DNA of 64,000 nt, from contig NZ_JAFMZK010000004.1 in the NCBI RefSeq assembly GCF_029105185.1, forward strand, positions 310,001 to 374,000, written 5' to 3'. This document shows, piece by piece, positions 1-8,411 of the stretch. This stretch comes from Aliiroseovarius sp. Z3 (GTDB taxonomy: Bacteria > Pseudomonadota > Alphaproteobacteria > Rhodobacterales > Rhodobacteraceae). Position 1 is the first letter of the stretch. The number at the start of each line of letters is the position of its first letter. Under the pieces are notes generated by a model, which saw nothing but the letters and a program-made list of their open reading frames with translations, did not search any database and was not told the DNA's origin. A program made the position numbers and the translations under genes.

Positions 1-1
1 T

Positions 2-595
2 CGCCGCGTCGCGGGGCAGACCCTAAGCTTTGGCGTGACCGGCAAGCTCAGAAACTCGGACATGGTTATGTATGACCACCAGACCGAAAGCTGGTGGCAA
101 CAGGCGATCGGTCAGGGGATCGTGGGAAAGCATGCTGGAACGCAGCTCAAGCAACTTCCGGCCTGGATGGAAAGCTGGGCTGAATTTGCCGAACGCAACC
201 CGGACGGGCTGGTGATGAAGCAACCCTCGGCAAGCCGCCCCTATGGGCAAAATCCCTATGCGGGTTATGATAGTCGCAACCGCCCTTACCCCTTCTTTAC
301 AGGCGACAATCCACCTCACGGAGTGCCTGCGCTGGCCCGCGTCGTTCGTGTTGGTGAACGCGCGTGGCCAGTGACGCGCCTGTCCAAGGCGGGCCGGATC
401 AACGAGGCCGGGCTGACCATCAGCTGGACTTCGGGTCAGGCCTCAGCTTTGGACACGGCGCGCATTGCCAAAGGGCGTGATGTCGGCACCATCCGGGTAC
501 GTGACGCTCAGGGTCGCGACGTGCCCCATGACGTGCTGTTCGCCTTTGCCTTCCACGCGTTCTGGCCCGATGGCTCGTGGATGCTGGGCAACTAA
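2..595 (+). CDS. DUF3179 domain protein, C-terminal part
   Basis: The frame is open from base 2 to a TAA at 593-595, so the start lies outside the window and only the last 197 residues are seen. The translation has SFGVTGKLRNSD followed by MYDHQTESWWQQ, a pattern typical of DUF3179 proteins, which are bacterial proteins of unknown function and often exported. The C-terminus (DGSWMLGN) is intact. It converges on trpE, with a dispersed repeat filling the 66-base gap. I cannot judge a signal peptide because the N-terminus is missing. Confidence 0.8.
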   Translation, partial: RRVAGQTLSFGVTGKLRNSDMVMYDHQTESWWQQAIGQGIVGKHAGTQLKQLPAWMESWAEFAERNPDGLVMKQPSASRPYGQNPYAGYDSRNRPYPFFTGDNPPHGVPALARVVRVGERAWPVTRLSKAGRINEAGLTISWTSGQASALDTARIAKGRDVGTIRVRDAQGRDVPHDVLFAFAFHAFWPDGSWMLGN

Positions 596-603
596 GCCTG
601 CGG

Positions 604-661
604 TTTCTTCTGGCCCGAAATATCCTGGGGTGAGGCCGCAAGGCCGAGGGGCAACGCCCCT
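604..661 (-). repeat. Dispersed 3'-element, copy 1
   Basis: First of three copies of one element. On the plus strand it reads TTTCTTCTGG (604-613), AAATATCCTGGGG (618-630), a GGCC-GCAA-GGCC hairpin (634-645), then AGGGGC-AAC-GCCCCT (647-661), which abuts the trpE stop codon at 662. Read in trpE's direction, the GC hairpins come first and the conserved ATATTT...CCAGAAGAAA tail follows. The other copies are at 5389-5457 and 13734-13793. It may act as a 3'-end or processing element for trpE; that role is inferred from position only. Confidence 0.75.
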
Positions 662-2173
662 TTACCCGTTTCCGCCCCGCGTGAACATTGCCGCATCTTC
701 CGCGGCTCGCCGGATGGCTTTGGATTTATTCACTGTTTCTACGTATTCCGCTTCTGGATCGCTGTCATAAACAACGCCACCGCCAGCCTGAATATACAGC
801 TTCTCGTCCTTCACCACGGCGGTGCGTAGCGCGATGCACATGTCCATGTCGCCACCGGCGCTGAAATATCCCACGCCGCCGCCATAGACGCCGCGTTTTT
901 CCGGCTCCAGCTCGTCAATGATCTCCATCGCGCGCACTTTCGGGGCACCCGATACGGTGCCTGCGGGCATTCCGGCGAAAAAGGCCGACAGCGCGTCCTG
1001 ATCCTCGTGCAATTCGCCCACCACATTGGACACGATATGCATCACGTGGCTATAGCGTTCGATGATGAATTCCTCGGTCGGGCGCACCGTGCCGATCTTG
1101 GCCACGCGCCCCACATCGTTGCGTCCCAGATCCAGAAGCATCAGGTGCTCGGCCAGTTCTTTCTGGTCCGCCATCAGATCCGCTTCATAGGCCTTGTCCT
1201 CTTCGGGCGTGGCGCCGCGCGGACGGGTGCCAGCGATCGGGCGGATCGTGACTTCGCGGTCAAACACCCGCACCAGAATCTCGGGCGACGCGCCCACCAC
1301 CTGGAAACCGCCGAAGTTGAAGTAGAACATGAAAGGCGACGGGTTTGTTCGCCGCAGGCTGCGATACAGCGCAAAGGGGGGCAGGGGGAAGTTCTGCGTC
1401 CAGCGTTGGCTGGGCACCACCTGAAAGATATCGCCTGCGCGGATGTATTCCTTCGCGGTCTCGACCGCCGCCAGATACTCGGGTTTCGTGAAGTTGGACA
1501 CAAGCGGTCCCAGCTCGCGTGCCTCACCCAGATTGCGCGTTTCGGCAGGGGCGGCGCGCTCCAGATCGCGCAGCGCATCCATCACCCGCTCTGCGGCCTG
1601 CGCATAGGCCGCCTTGGCCGTCAGCCCGCTGTCCACAAAGGCAGGCGACACCAGCGTCACGTCGCCCTTCACGCCGTCCAGAACCGCCACAACCGACGGG
1701 CGCATCATCATCGCATCCGGCAGGCCCAACGGGTCCGGGTTCACATCGGGCAGGTGCTCGACCAGCCGGATCATGTCATAACCCAGATAGCCGAACAGGC
1801 CGGCCGAGGCCGCAGGCAGGTCGGCAGGCAGGTCGATCCGGCTTTCCGCCAGTACCGCGCGAAAGGCGTCCAGCGGGTTGCCCGGCATATCCTCGAACGC
1901 CTCGGCATCGAACCGCGCTTGTCGGTTGATCCGCGCGTGATCCCCCCGGCATTCCCACACCAGATCGGGTTTCATCCCCACGATGGAATAGCGCCCACGC
2001 ACTTCGCCCCCCGTGACACTTTCCAACATGAAACTGTCACGCCGCGCCTCGGTCAGTTTCAGCATCAGGCTGACCGGCGTGTCCAGATCGGCGGCCAGAC
2101 GGGTATAGACCACCTGATTCCGTCCGGCATTCCAACCGGCTTCGAAATCCTCGAACGAGGGTGTCAGAGCCAT
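662..2173 (-). CDS. trpE: Anthranilate synthase component I
   Basis: TrpE (503 aa) converts chorismate to anthranilate with ammonia delivered by TrpG, the first committed step of tryptophan synthesis. The chorismate-binding half shows the family motifs IAGTRPRG, LGRNDVGRV, GTVSGAPKVRAMEIIDELE and GGVGYF, and length is normal for stand-alone TrpE. The ATG at 2173 follows AAAGGA at good spacing. The gene starts 31 bases after the PpiD-like gene on the same strand, so the two are probably co-transcribed. There is no room for a leader-peptide attenuator directly ahead of it, and no trpG follows in the window. Confidence 0.95.
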   Translation of the reverse strand: MALTPSFEDFEAGWNAGRNQVVYTRLAADLDTPVSLMLKLTEARRDSFMLESVTGGEVRGRYSIVGMKPDLVWECRGDHARINRQARFDAEAFEDMPGNPLDAFRAVLAESRIDLPADLPAASAGLFGYLGYDMIRLVEHLPDVNPDPLGLPDAMMMRPSVVAVLDGVKGDVTLVSPAFVDSGLTAKAAYAQAAERVMDALRDLERAAPAETRNLGEARELGPLVSNFTKPEYLAAVETAKEYIRAGDIFQVVPSQRWTQNFPLPPFALYRSLRRTNPSPFMFYFNFGGFQVVGASPEILVRVFDREVTIRPIAGTRPRGATPEEDKAYEADLMADQKELAEHLMLLDLGRNDVGRVAKIGTVRPTEEFIIERYSHVMHIVSNVVGELHEDQDALSAFFAGMPAGTVSGAPKVRAMEIIDELEPEKRGVYGGGVGYFSAGGDMDMCIALRTAVVKDEKLYIQAGGGVVYDSDPEAEYVETVNKSKAIRRAAEDAAMFTRGGNG

Positions 2174-2204
2174 CAGATGTCCTTTCTGGTCGCTGGGCTA
2201 TGGG

Positions 2205-4049
2205 TCACTGGAACTGCGCGTTCACCGCGTTGATCACCGCGCGGTTCAGCTCGATCCCGGCGCGGGCCTGAACGGCGCGGGCAAAGGCGTTTTCGACGTC
2301 CAGCGCGATTTCCTGCGCAACGCCAGCCGCGAAGTTTGCTTTCAGCGCCTTCGCCTCATCGCTGTCCTGATCGGCGGCATGAACCGCATCCAGCCGCACC
2401 AGGACCACGCTATCTGCGGCGTCCATCACGCGCCAGTTGCCCGGTTCCATGTCGAACACATCGGCCATGAACCCCGGTGGCGTGCCTTCGACGAAGGCCT
2501 CACGCGTCAGTCCCCCTTCCACAACCTCGGTTAGCCCAAGCGAGGACAGGGTTTCCCCGCCTTCCAGTTGTGGGACTAGCCCACGGGCTTGTTCGGACAG
2601 AAGTTCCAACCGTTTTTCAGCTTCCCAGCCCGCCTGAACGGCCTCTCCCACTTCGGATTGCTCTTGCAAACGAGGGGCTTGCAGCTCGTCCAGTCGCAGA
2701 GCGAACACACCGCCATCTTCCAGCAGCGTGATCTCGGGGAAATCATCTGTGGTGACGACTTCAGCGACTTCGCGGAAGGCATCATAAGCGGCAATGCCGT
2801 CGCTGTCCCCCGTCGTCCAATTCAATGTGCCAAGACGCATATTGTGGCTTTTCGCAATTTCCTCGATCGTTGCGCCACCGGCCATCTGGTCATCAAGCTC
2901 CGTCACCATATCGCCGATCAACCGGCGCGCGGCATCTGCGGCCAATTCGCCATGCAATTCTTCGCGGGCGTCTTCGAAACTTGTTTCGCGCGCTTCCAGA
3001 ATGGCATTCATGCGATAAAGCGCCGGGCCAAGGTCGCTGTCATGCGGTCCGCTCACCGCACCTGGTTCGGTCAATGCAAAGACGGCATCCCCGGCAGACC
3101 CCAACTCGTCCTTCGACACATCGCCCAGATCAATGTCAGCAAGCTGCAGATTGCGCCCGGTCACCAAGCCCTCGAACGTCTGATTGCCGGTGGAAAGGGC
3201 ATCCATCGCGGCCGTGGCCTCGTCCTTGGTGTTGAACACCAGCCGTTCGACCATCCGACGTTCCGGGACAAGGAATTCCGAGGCACGTTCGTCGTAAACA
3301 GCACGGATTTGCGCCTCGTCCACGGTGATCGTCGAGATGACATCTTCCGGGTTCATCCACGCATAGGTGATCACCTTGGTCTCAGGCAGGGTGAAGTCCT
3401 GTGGATGCGCTTCATAATAGGCGGTCAGTTCCGCTTCGGTCGGGGCGGGCACCTCGGTTGTTAACTGAGCCACCGGAAGTGTTGCCCAGGTGAAATCGCG
3501 TGTCTCGCGCGCATAGCCATACAGCGTGTCCACATAGACCGGTTGCGTCGCCACGCCGTTGACCACGGCCGCTTGCAAAATCTGTCGGCTGACCTCGTCG
3601 CGCAGGCTTTGTTCGAACTCTGTCGCTGTCAGGCCGGATTGCTCCAACGCGAAGGTGTATCCCTCGCGGTCGAATTTCCCGTCGACGCCTTTGAATGCGG
3701 GGATATCGACGATCCGATCCCGCAATTCTTCGTCGCCAACCGAAATGCCCAGCCGCGCGGTTTCGTCTTCCAACGCCGCCGTTGCGATGACACGTGCCAA
3801 CACCTGTTGATCCAGACCAAAGCCCGTTGCCATTTCCATGGTCAGCCGCTGCCCAGTCTCGGCCTGAAACGCGTTCATTTCCGACTGCAATTCGCGCAGG
3901 TACCGGTTGGCGTCCACTTCCGTGTCCCCCACCGTCGCGATCGACCGGACCGAGCCACCGAAATTGGTCGAGCCAAAGCCCACGAGCCCCACCATCACCA
4001 GACCCATCAGGATCCAGCCGAATGTGCGGGATGTCTTGCCGGTTGCCAT
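2205..4049 (-). CDS. ppiD: PpiD/SurA-like peptidylprolyl isomerase, membrane-anchored
   Basis: Predicted periplasmic folding factor of 614 aa. An N-terminal membrane segment (FGWILMGLVMVGLVGFG, about residues 10-26) anchors a large periplasmic part. It begins with a SurA-N-like domain (VGDTEVDANRYLRELQ, about 40-160) and is followed by regions resembling parvulin-type isomerase domains. The architecture matches PpiD-type proteins, which help outer-membrane and periplasmic proteins fold; isomerase activity is often weak or absent in this family and cannot be judged here. I chose the ATG at 4049 because AAAGGA lies 8 bases upstream; the open frame extends 10 codons further but without a ribosome site. 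trpE follows 31 bases downstream. Confidence 0.85.
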   Translation of the reverse strand: MATGKTSRTFGWILMGLVMVGLVGFGSTNFGGSVRSIATVGDTEVDANRYLRELQSEMNAFQAETGQRLTMEMATGFGLDQQVLARVIATAALEDETARLGISVGDEELRDRIVDIPAFKGVDGKFDREGYTFALEQSGLTATEFEQSLRDEVSRQILQAAVVNGVATQPVYVDTLYGYARETRDFTWATLPVAQLTTEVPAPTEAELTAYYEAHPQDFTLPETKVITYAWMNPEDVISTITVDEAQIRAVYDERASEFLVPERRMVERLVFNTKDEATAAMDALSTGNQTFEGLVTGRNLQLADIDLGDVSKDELGSAGDAVFALTEPGAVSGPHDSDLGPALYRMNAILEARETSFEDAREELHGELAADAARRLIGDMVTELDDQMAGGATIEEIAKSHNMRLGTLNWTTGDSDGIAAYDAFREVAEVVTTDDFPEITLLEDGGVFALRLDELQAPRLQEQSEVGEAVQAGWEAEKRLELLSEQARGLVPQLEGGETLSSLGLTEVVEGGLTREAFVEGTPPGFMADVFDMEPGNWRVMDAADSVVLVRLDAVHAADQDSDEAKALKANFAAGVAQEIALDVENAFARAVQARAGIELNRAVINAVNAQFQ

Positions 4050-4130
4050 ACGCGTGTTCCTTTTACCACCTGTTTGCATGGGTTTTAGGTGAGCCAGCCG
4101 GGAATGCCAATATCTGTTGATGCACGGCGG

Positions 4131-5312
4131 TCAGGGGTGGAAGCTGGTCAGTCGTTTCTGAACCTCGGCGATGCCGGTTTCATCAATGTTTGCGAAAGCC
4201 ACGCGCAATTGCCGTTCACCTTCGGCGGCGCCATTCGGCGCAAACATTGTCCCGGGCAAGGCCAGGATGGCACATTGGTCCACCAAAGCCCGCGCCAGAT
4301 CGTCTGACGGCAGGTCAAAAGGGTGGTGCAGATAGGCAAAATACGCCCCACACCCCAGAAGCTGCCAACCCTGTCTGGCCAGCAGTGCGAACCCGTCCCG
4401 CATCGCGGCGGCGCGCGCCAGTATCTTTTGGCGCTCTGCCCCCAGCCAATTGTCCAGATTGCGCAACCCCCAAAGGGCAGCATACTGGCCGATTTGCGCC
4501 GGGCAGATAGTGACCGTGTCCAGAAATTTCTCGACCTCCGCCAACCGCGCGGGCGCGGTGACAAGCGCCCCGACCCGATGCCCGGTCAGCCGATAAGATT
4601 TCGAGAAGCTGTAAAGATGGATCACGGTATCGTGCCAATCCGGGTCGGCGAAAAGATCATGCGGCGGGCCGGGTTGGGAATGAAAATCACGATAGGTCTC
4701 GTCGATGATCAACGCGATCCCACGTCTGCGGGCAAGATCCCGGAAGGAAGCGATCACCGACGGCGCATATTCAACCCCGGTGGGGTTGTTGGGGGTTACC
4801 AGAACAATGGCGCGGGTGCGTGTGGTGATCAAAGCATCAGCGGCTTCCGGGTCTGGCACCAAATCGCCGCCCGTGGCCAGCGGAACCGCTTTGATCCCAC
4901 TCATATCCAGCCACATCTTGTGATTGAAATACCAAGGCGTTGGCAGAATGACCTCGTCGCCGGGGCCCGCCAGCGTGGCGATGGCCGCACAAAACGCCTG
5001 ATTGCAGCCCGAGGTGATGGCGATGTGTTCTGCCTGAACAGACCCGCCATAACGGCGCGAGATGTTGCGCGCCAGCTCAGACCGCAAGGCCGGCAAACCC
5101 AGCACCGGCCCATAAAGATGCGCGTCGGACCTGTGCAACGCAACATCCGCAATCGCCTGTCGCATCTCGTCGGGGGGCGGCTCGGTTGGCGCGGCCTGAC
5201 TGACGTTGATCAACGGCCGGTCTGCATCAAATACCTTGCCCTCAATCCACCGCCGCGCTTCCATCACCGGGGGTGGGAAGGTGGCGGCAAGGTTGGGGTT
5301 AAAGGGCGTCAT
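4131..5312 (-). CDS. Class I/II pyridoxal-phosphate aminotransferase
   Basis: A fold-type I PLP aminotransferase of 393 aa. It has the substrate-loop region (NVSQAAPTEPPPDEM), VTPNNPTG, the DETYRDF aspartate that contacts the PLP ring, and SFSKSYRLTGHRVG, whose lysine should bind PLP. This resembles aspartate/aromatic aminotransferases of the AspC-like group, but the amino acid used cannot be told from sequence. The ATG at 5312 (MTPFNPNL) is preferred over the open frame's upstream 16 codons. It reads toward the PpiD-like gene, 81 bases away, and lies downstream of tyrS on the same strand, separated by a dispersed repeat. Confidence 0.9.
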   Translation of the reverse strand: MTPFNPNLAATFPPPVMEARRWIEGKVFDADRPLINVSQAAPTEPPPDEMRQAIADVALHRSDAHLYGPVLGLPALRSELARNISRRYGGSVQAEHIAITSGCNQAFCAAIATLAGPGDEVILPTPWYFNHKMWLDMSGIKAVPLATGGDLVPDPEAADALITTRTRAIVLVTPNNPTGVEYAPSVIASFRDLARRRGIALIIDETYRDFHSQPGPPHDLFADPDWHDTVIHLYSFSKSYRLTGHRVGALVTAPARLAEVEKFLDTVTICPAQIGQYAALWGLRNLDNWLGAERQKILARAAAMRDGFALLARQGWQLLGCGAYFAYLHHPFDLPSDDLARALVDQCAILALPGTMFAPNGAAEGERQLRVAFANIDETGIAEVQKRLTSFHP

Positions 5313-5388
5313 CACACATGCATCCTGTCTTTTTGCGATAACGTAGACGCCCATCCGCAAAACAGCAATTCATTGCGATGACACCGGG

Positions 5389-5457
5389 TTTCTTCTGGCG
5401 CCAAATATCCCGGGGTCGGCCCAGATCGTAGATATGGGGCGTAGGGGCAGCGCCCCT
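5389..5457 (-). repeat. Dispersed 3'-element, copy 2
   Basis: Second copy, 31 bases behind the tyrS stop codon. Plus-strand landmarks: TTTCTTCTGG (5389-5398), AAATATCCCGGGG (5403-5415), AGGGGC-AGC-GCCCCT hairpin (5443-5457). The stretch between the conserved ends (5416-5442) differs from the other copies and is longer. In the direction of tyrS transcription the order is hairpin first, A-rich CCAGAAGAAA tail last, the same as copies 1 and 3. Confidence 0.75.
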
Positions 5458-5488
5458 CAGGCTCACACCGTGAGCCACCGGGTGCCGG

Positions 5489-6742
5489 TCAAGCGCCCAG
5501 AACCACCAACGCGTGCCGCTTCTTGCCCGCCGACAGCTTCATCGGCTGCCCCAGATCATTGGCCGACACCATCCGCCCCGCATCGGTCAAGGCTTCGTCG
5601 TTTACCTTCGCCCCGTTTTCCAGGATCAGACGTTTCGCGTCCTTGCCCGACTTTGCCAAGCCGGACCTGACAAACAGCTGCACGATCGACATCCCGTCGC
5701 CCAGATCACCAGGGCTCAGTGTCAGGGTCGGCAGATCATCCCCCGCACCGCCCTTTTCAAACACTTCGCGCGCAGTGGCTTCGGCCGCCGTGGCCGCCTT
5801 GGCACCGTGCAAAAGGGTCGTGACCTCGTTGGCCAGAATGATCTTGGCCTCGTTGATCTCGGCCCCTTCCAGCGCGCCCAGACGGTTGCATTCCTCGACC
5901 GGCAATTCCGTGAAGATTTTCAGAAACTTACCTGTGTCCGCATCCGTGGTGTTGCGCCAGAACTGCCAGAACTCGTAAGGCGACAGCATTTCGGCGTTCA
6001 GCCAGATCGCGCCGCCCTGGCTCTTGCCCATCTTGCGCCCGTCCGACGTGGTCAGAAGCGGGGTGGTCAGGCCGAAAATCTCGTTGTCCAGCACCCGGCG
6101 AGTCAGGTCGATCCCGTTGACGATATTGCCCCACTGATCCGACCCGCCCATCTGCAACAGACAGCCATAGCGGCGGTTTAGTTCAAGGAAGTCATAGGCT
6201 TGCAGGATCATGTAGTTGAATTCCAGAAAGCTCAGACTTTGTTCGCGATCCAGCCGCGACTTCACACTTTCAAAGGACAACATCCGGTTGACCGAGAAAT
6301 GCCGCCCGATATCGCGCAGGAAATCGAGGTAGTTCAACCCGTCCAGCCATTCGGCATTGTTCAGCATGATCGCGTCGGTTTCGCCGTCGCCGTAACGCAA
6401 GAACTTGGCAAAGACCTGCTGCATCCCGGCGATGTTGGCTTCGATCTGTTCCGGTCCCAGCAGGGGCCGCTCGTCCGACCGGAAGGACGGATCGCCCACC
6501 TTGGTCGTGCCCCCACCCATCAAGGTGATCGGCTTGTGGCCGCATTTCTGCAACCACCGCAACACCATGATGTTCATCAGGTGACCCACATGCAACGACT
6601 GCGCCGTTGCGTCATAACCGATATAGGCCGGAACCACCCCGGCAATCAGCGCATCATCCAGCGCCTGATAATCGGTGCAATCGGCAAGAAAGCCGCGCTC
6701 GATCATCACGCGCATGAAGTCGGATTTTGGGTGGTAGGTCAT
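5489..6742 (-). CDS. tyrS: Tyrosyl-tRNA synthetase
   Basis: Charges tRNA-Tyr with tyrosine in the cytoplasm (417 aa). The class I signature is present as HVGHL, the KMSKS loop as KMGKS, with GSDQWGN in the tyrosine-binding core. The C-terminal 60-70 residues ([21 protein letters not shown] onward) form the S4 RNA-binding domain. The open frame extends 256 codons upstream, but that part is antisense to anmK and is not coding. Two starts are possible: ATG at 6742 (MTYHPKSDF, the usual family start) or ATG at 6757 five codons earlier. It is divergent from anmK, with 66 bases between them. Confidence 0.95.
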   Translation of the reverse strand: MTYHPKSDFMRVMIERGFLADCTDYQALDDALIAGVVPAYIGYDATAQSLHVGHLMNIMVLRWLQKCGHKPITLMGGGTTKVGDPSFRSDERPLLGPEQIEANIAGMQQVFAKFLRYGDGETDAIMLNNAEWLDGLNYLDFLRDIGRHFSVNRMLSFESVKSRLDREQSLSFLEFNYMILQAYDFLELNRRYGCLLQMGGSDQWGNIVNGIDLTRRVLDNEIFGLTTPLLTTSDGRKMGKSQGGAIWLNAEMLSPYEFWQFWRNTTDADTGKFLKIFTELPVEECNRLGALEGAEINEAKIILANEVTTLLHGAKAATAAEATAREVFEKGGAGDDLPTLTLSPGDLGDGMSIVQLFVRSGLAKSGKDAKRLILENGAKVNDEALTDAGRMVSANDLGQPMKLSAGKKRHALVVLGA

Positions 6743-6808
6743 GTTTTTTTGGTCCATCCTGATCGTTGAACCCCTCATATAGACGGGGGGCGGGAAAAGG
6801 AAAAGACC

Positions 6809-7972
6809 GTGTTGAAATCCGTCGACAAGACCATGGACAAGAGCGCCCTGCGCGCGCGGTTGGGGCAGGGGCCTGTCTGGGCGATGGGCTGTATGTCCGG
6901 CACGTCGCTTGATGGGGTGGACGCCGCTCTGATCAAAACCGATGGCGATGTGATCACCGGGTTCGGACCGTCGGTTTTTCATGCCTATACCGACGCACAG
7001 CGCCAGACCCTGCGCCGCGCCTTGGGCAAATGGCAGGAGGCGCCCGAAATTCCCGCCGCTGCCGAAATCGTCGAAAAGGTGCATCAATCTGCCATCTCCA
7101 ACCTGCTGCAGAATGATCCCGCGCCTTCGCTTGTGGGTTTCCATGGTCAGACCTTCGCCCATGACCCGCAGGGGCGTGGCACCCATCAGGCCGGTGACGG
7201 GCAGGCGCTGGCGCAGTCGCTTGGGCTGCCCGTGGTATGGGATTTCCGCAGTGCCGACGTGAAGCTGGGGGGTGAAGGCGCACCGCTTGCACCGTTTTTC
7301 CATCATGCCTGCGCGCGGTTCATCAAGGCAGATGCGCCCGTGGTCTTTCTGAACCTGGGGGGTGTTGGCAACGTCACCTGGGTTGACCCATCGCGTTTTG
7401 CACCGGATGACGCCGGGGCCTGCCTTGCCTTTGACACCGGCCCTGCCAATGCACCACTGGACGATCTGATGCAGGATCGGCGTGGAAAGCCGCGTGACGA
7501 AGGTGGGCAACTGGCCTTGTCCGGTCGATCAGACAAGGCGATTGTCGACCAGTTTCTAAACCATGCATATTTTCACAGAATGCCCCCCAAGTCACTGGAT
7601 AGGAATGACTTTCCCGACCTGCCAAAGATGGTGGAAGGGTTGTCTGATGTGGATGCCTTGCGCACCCTGACCGCCTGTGCGGCTGCTGCGGTGGCGCGCG
7701 GGTTGGAACATTGCCCGGTTCCCCCGGCGCGGGTGCTGGTCACTGGCGGCGGGCGTCACAATGCCGCTTTGATGGCCGAGCTTCGTGCACAACTCTCCGT
7801 CCCGGTCGAGGATATCGACACCACCGGCTTGAACGGTGACATGTTGGAAGCTCAGGCCTTTGCTTACCTTGCGGTGCGGGTGGCGCGTGGCCTGACCACG
7901 TCTTCACCCAGCACAACAGGGGTCGCTGCCGCCGTCGGCGGGGGCAGTATCTCGATCCCTTTGGAGGGTTAA
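6809..7972 (+). CDS. anmK: Anhydro-N-acetylmuramic acid kinase
   Basis: AnmK phosphorylates and opens 1,6-anhydroMurNAc released by lytic transglycosylases, giving MurNAc-6-phosphate for wall recycling. The 387-residue product has [15 protein letters not shown] near the start, [15 protein letters not shown] and the nucleotide-binding VTGGGRHN, all family marks. GTG at 6809 follows GGAAAAGG at good spacing; ATG at 6833 ([10 protein letters not shown]) is an alternative. It is divergent from tyrS and convergent with the DUF427 gene. A lytic transglycosylase at 17184 and an amidase at 30310 could supply its substrate. Confidence 0.93.
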   Translation: MLKSVDKTMDKSALRARLGQGPVWAMGCMSGTSLDGVDAALIKTDGDVITGFGPSVFHAYTDAQRQTLRRALGKWQEAPEIPAAAEIVEKVHQSAISNLLQNDPAPSLVGFHGQTFAHDPQGRGTHQAGDGQALAQSLGLPVVWDFRSADVKLGGEGAPLAPFFHHACARFIKADAPVVFLNLGGVGNVTWVDPSRFAPDDAGACLAFDTGPANAPLDDLMQDRRGKPRDEGGQLALSGRSDKAIVDQFLNHAYFHRMPPKSLDRNDFPDLPKMVEGLSDVDALRTLTACAAAAVARGLEHCPVPPARVLVTGGGRHNAALMAELRAQLSVPVEDIDTTGLNGDMLEAQAFAYLAVRVARGLTTSSPSTTGVAAAVGGGSISIPLEG

Positions 7973-8005
7973 GCCTGCGGCAAGCTGCCTTCTACGATCA
8001 GACGA

Positions 8006-8347
8006 TCACGTGCGGGCGACGGTCGCTTTCCCGGCATAGAAGGCCAAATGGTCCTTCAATTCGGCCAACCCCTCGATCGGCGCATCATACATATATCCCG
8101 CATCCTCGATCACTGTCGATTTTGTCTGGATTGAATAATGACGCGCCTCGCCGCGATATGGGCAGGTCGTGACCGTGTCGGTCTTGTCCAAGAAGGCCAT
8201 CGCCACGTCAGCCTTGGGGAAATAGATCACCGGGGCGCGATCACCCTCGATCACCTCAAGCGCGGATTTGCTTTCGCCCAACACCGCACCACCTGCGCGA
8301 ATGGTCCATTTACCCTCGGCGGGGCGGATCTTGATTTGGTCAGCCAT
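8006..8347 (-). CDS. DUF427 family protein
   Basis: Small cytoplasmic protein of 113 aa. The core VIYFPKADVAMAFLDKTD, the TCPYRGEARHYSI motif and EDAGYMYDAP place it in the DUF427 family, which has no agreed biochemical role. I chose ATG at 8347 (MADQIKIRP) because GAGG is six bases upstream; an ATG two codons earlier has the GAGG too close. It lies 64 bases downstream of the M24 peptidase on the same strand and may share its transcript. Confidence 0.85.
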   Translation of the reverse strand: MADQIKIRPAEGKWTIRAGGAVLGESKSALEVIEGDRAPVIYFPKADVAMAFLDKTDTVTTCPYRGEARHYSIQTKSTVIEDAGYMYDAPIEGLAELKDHLAFYAGKATVART

Positions 8348-8411
8348 GGTCATCCTCGTTTTGCAGGTTCCTCGCGCGGAACAATATCAGAATTTATGTG
8401 AAGGTCGCGTG

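Noticed and set aside
2174-2204. A trp leader-peptide attenuator before trpE
   Set aside because: Only 31 bases separate trpE from the upstream gene, too short for a leader ORF and alternative hairpins.
1007-2233. A 408-codon plus-strand ORF
   Set aside because: It is the shadow of trpE, rich in His/Arg/Gln as expected for an antisense frame in high-GC DNA, and has no domain.
6743-7510. A 256-codon open extension upstream of tyrS
   Set aside because: It is antisense to anmK, whose family motifs are clear, and tyrS has its normal start at 6742.
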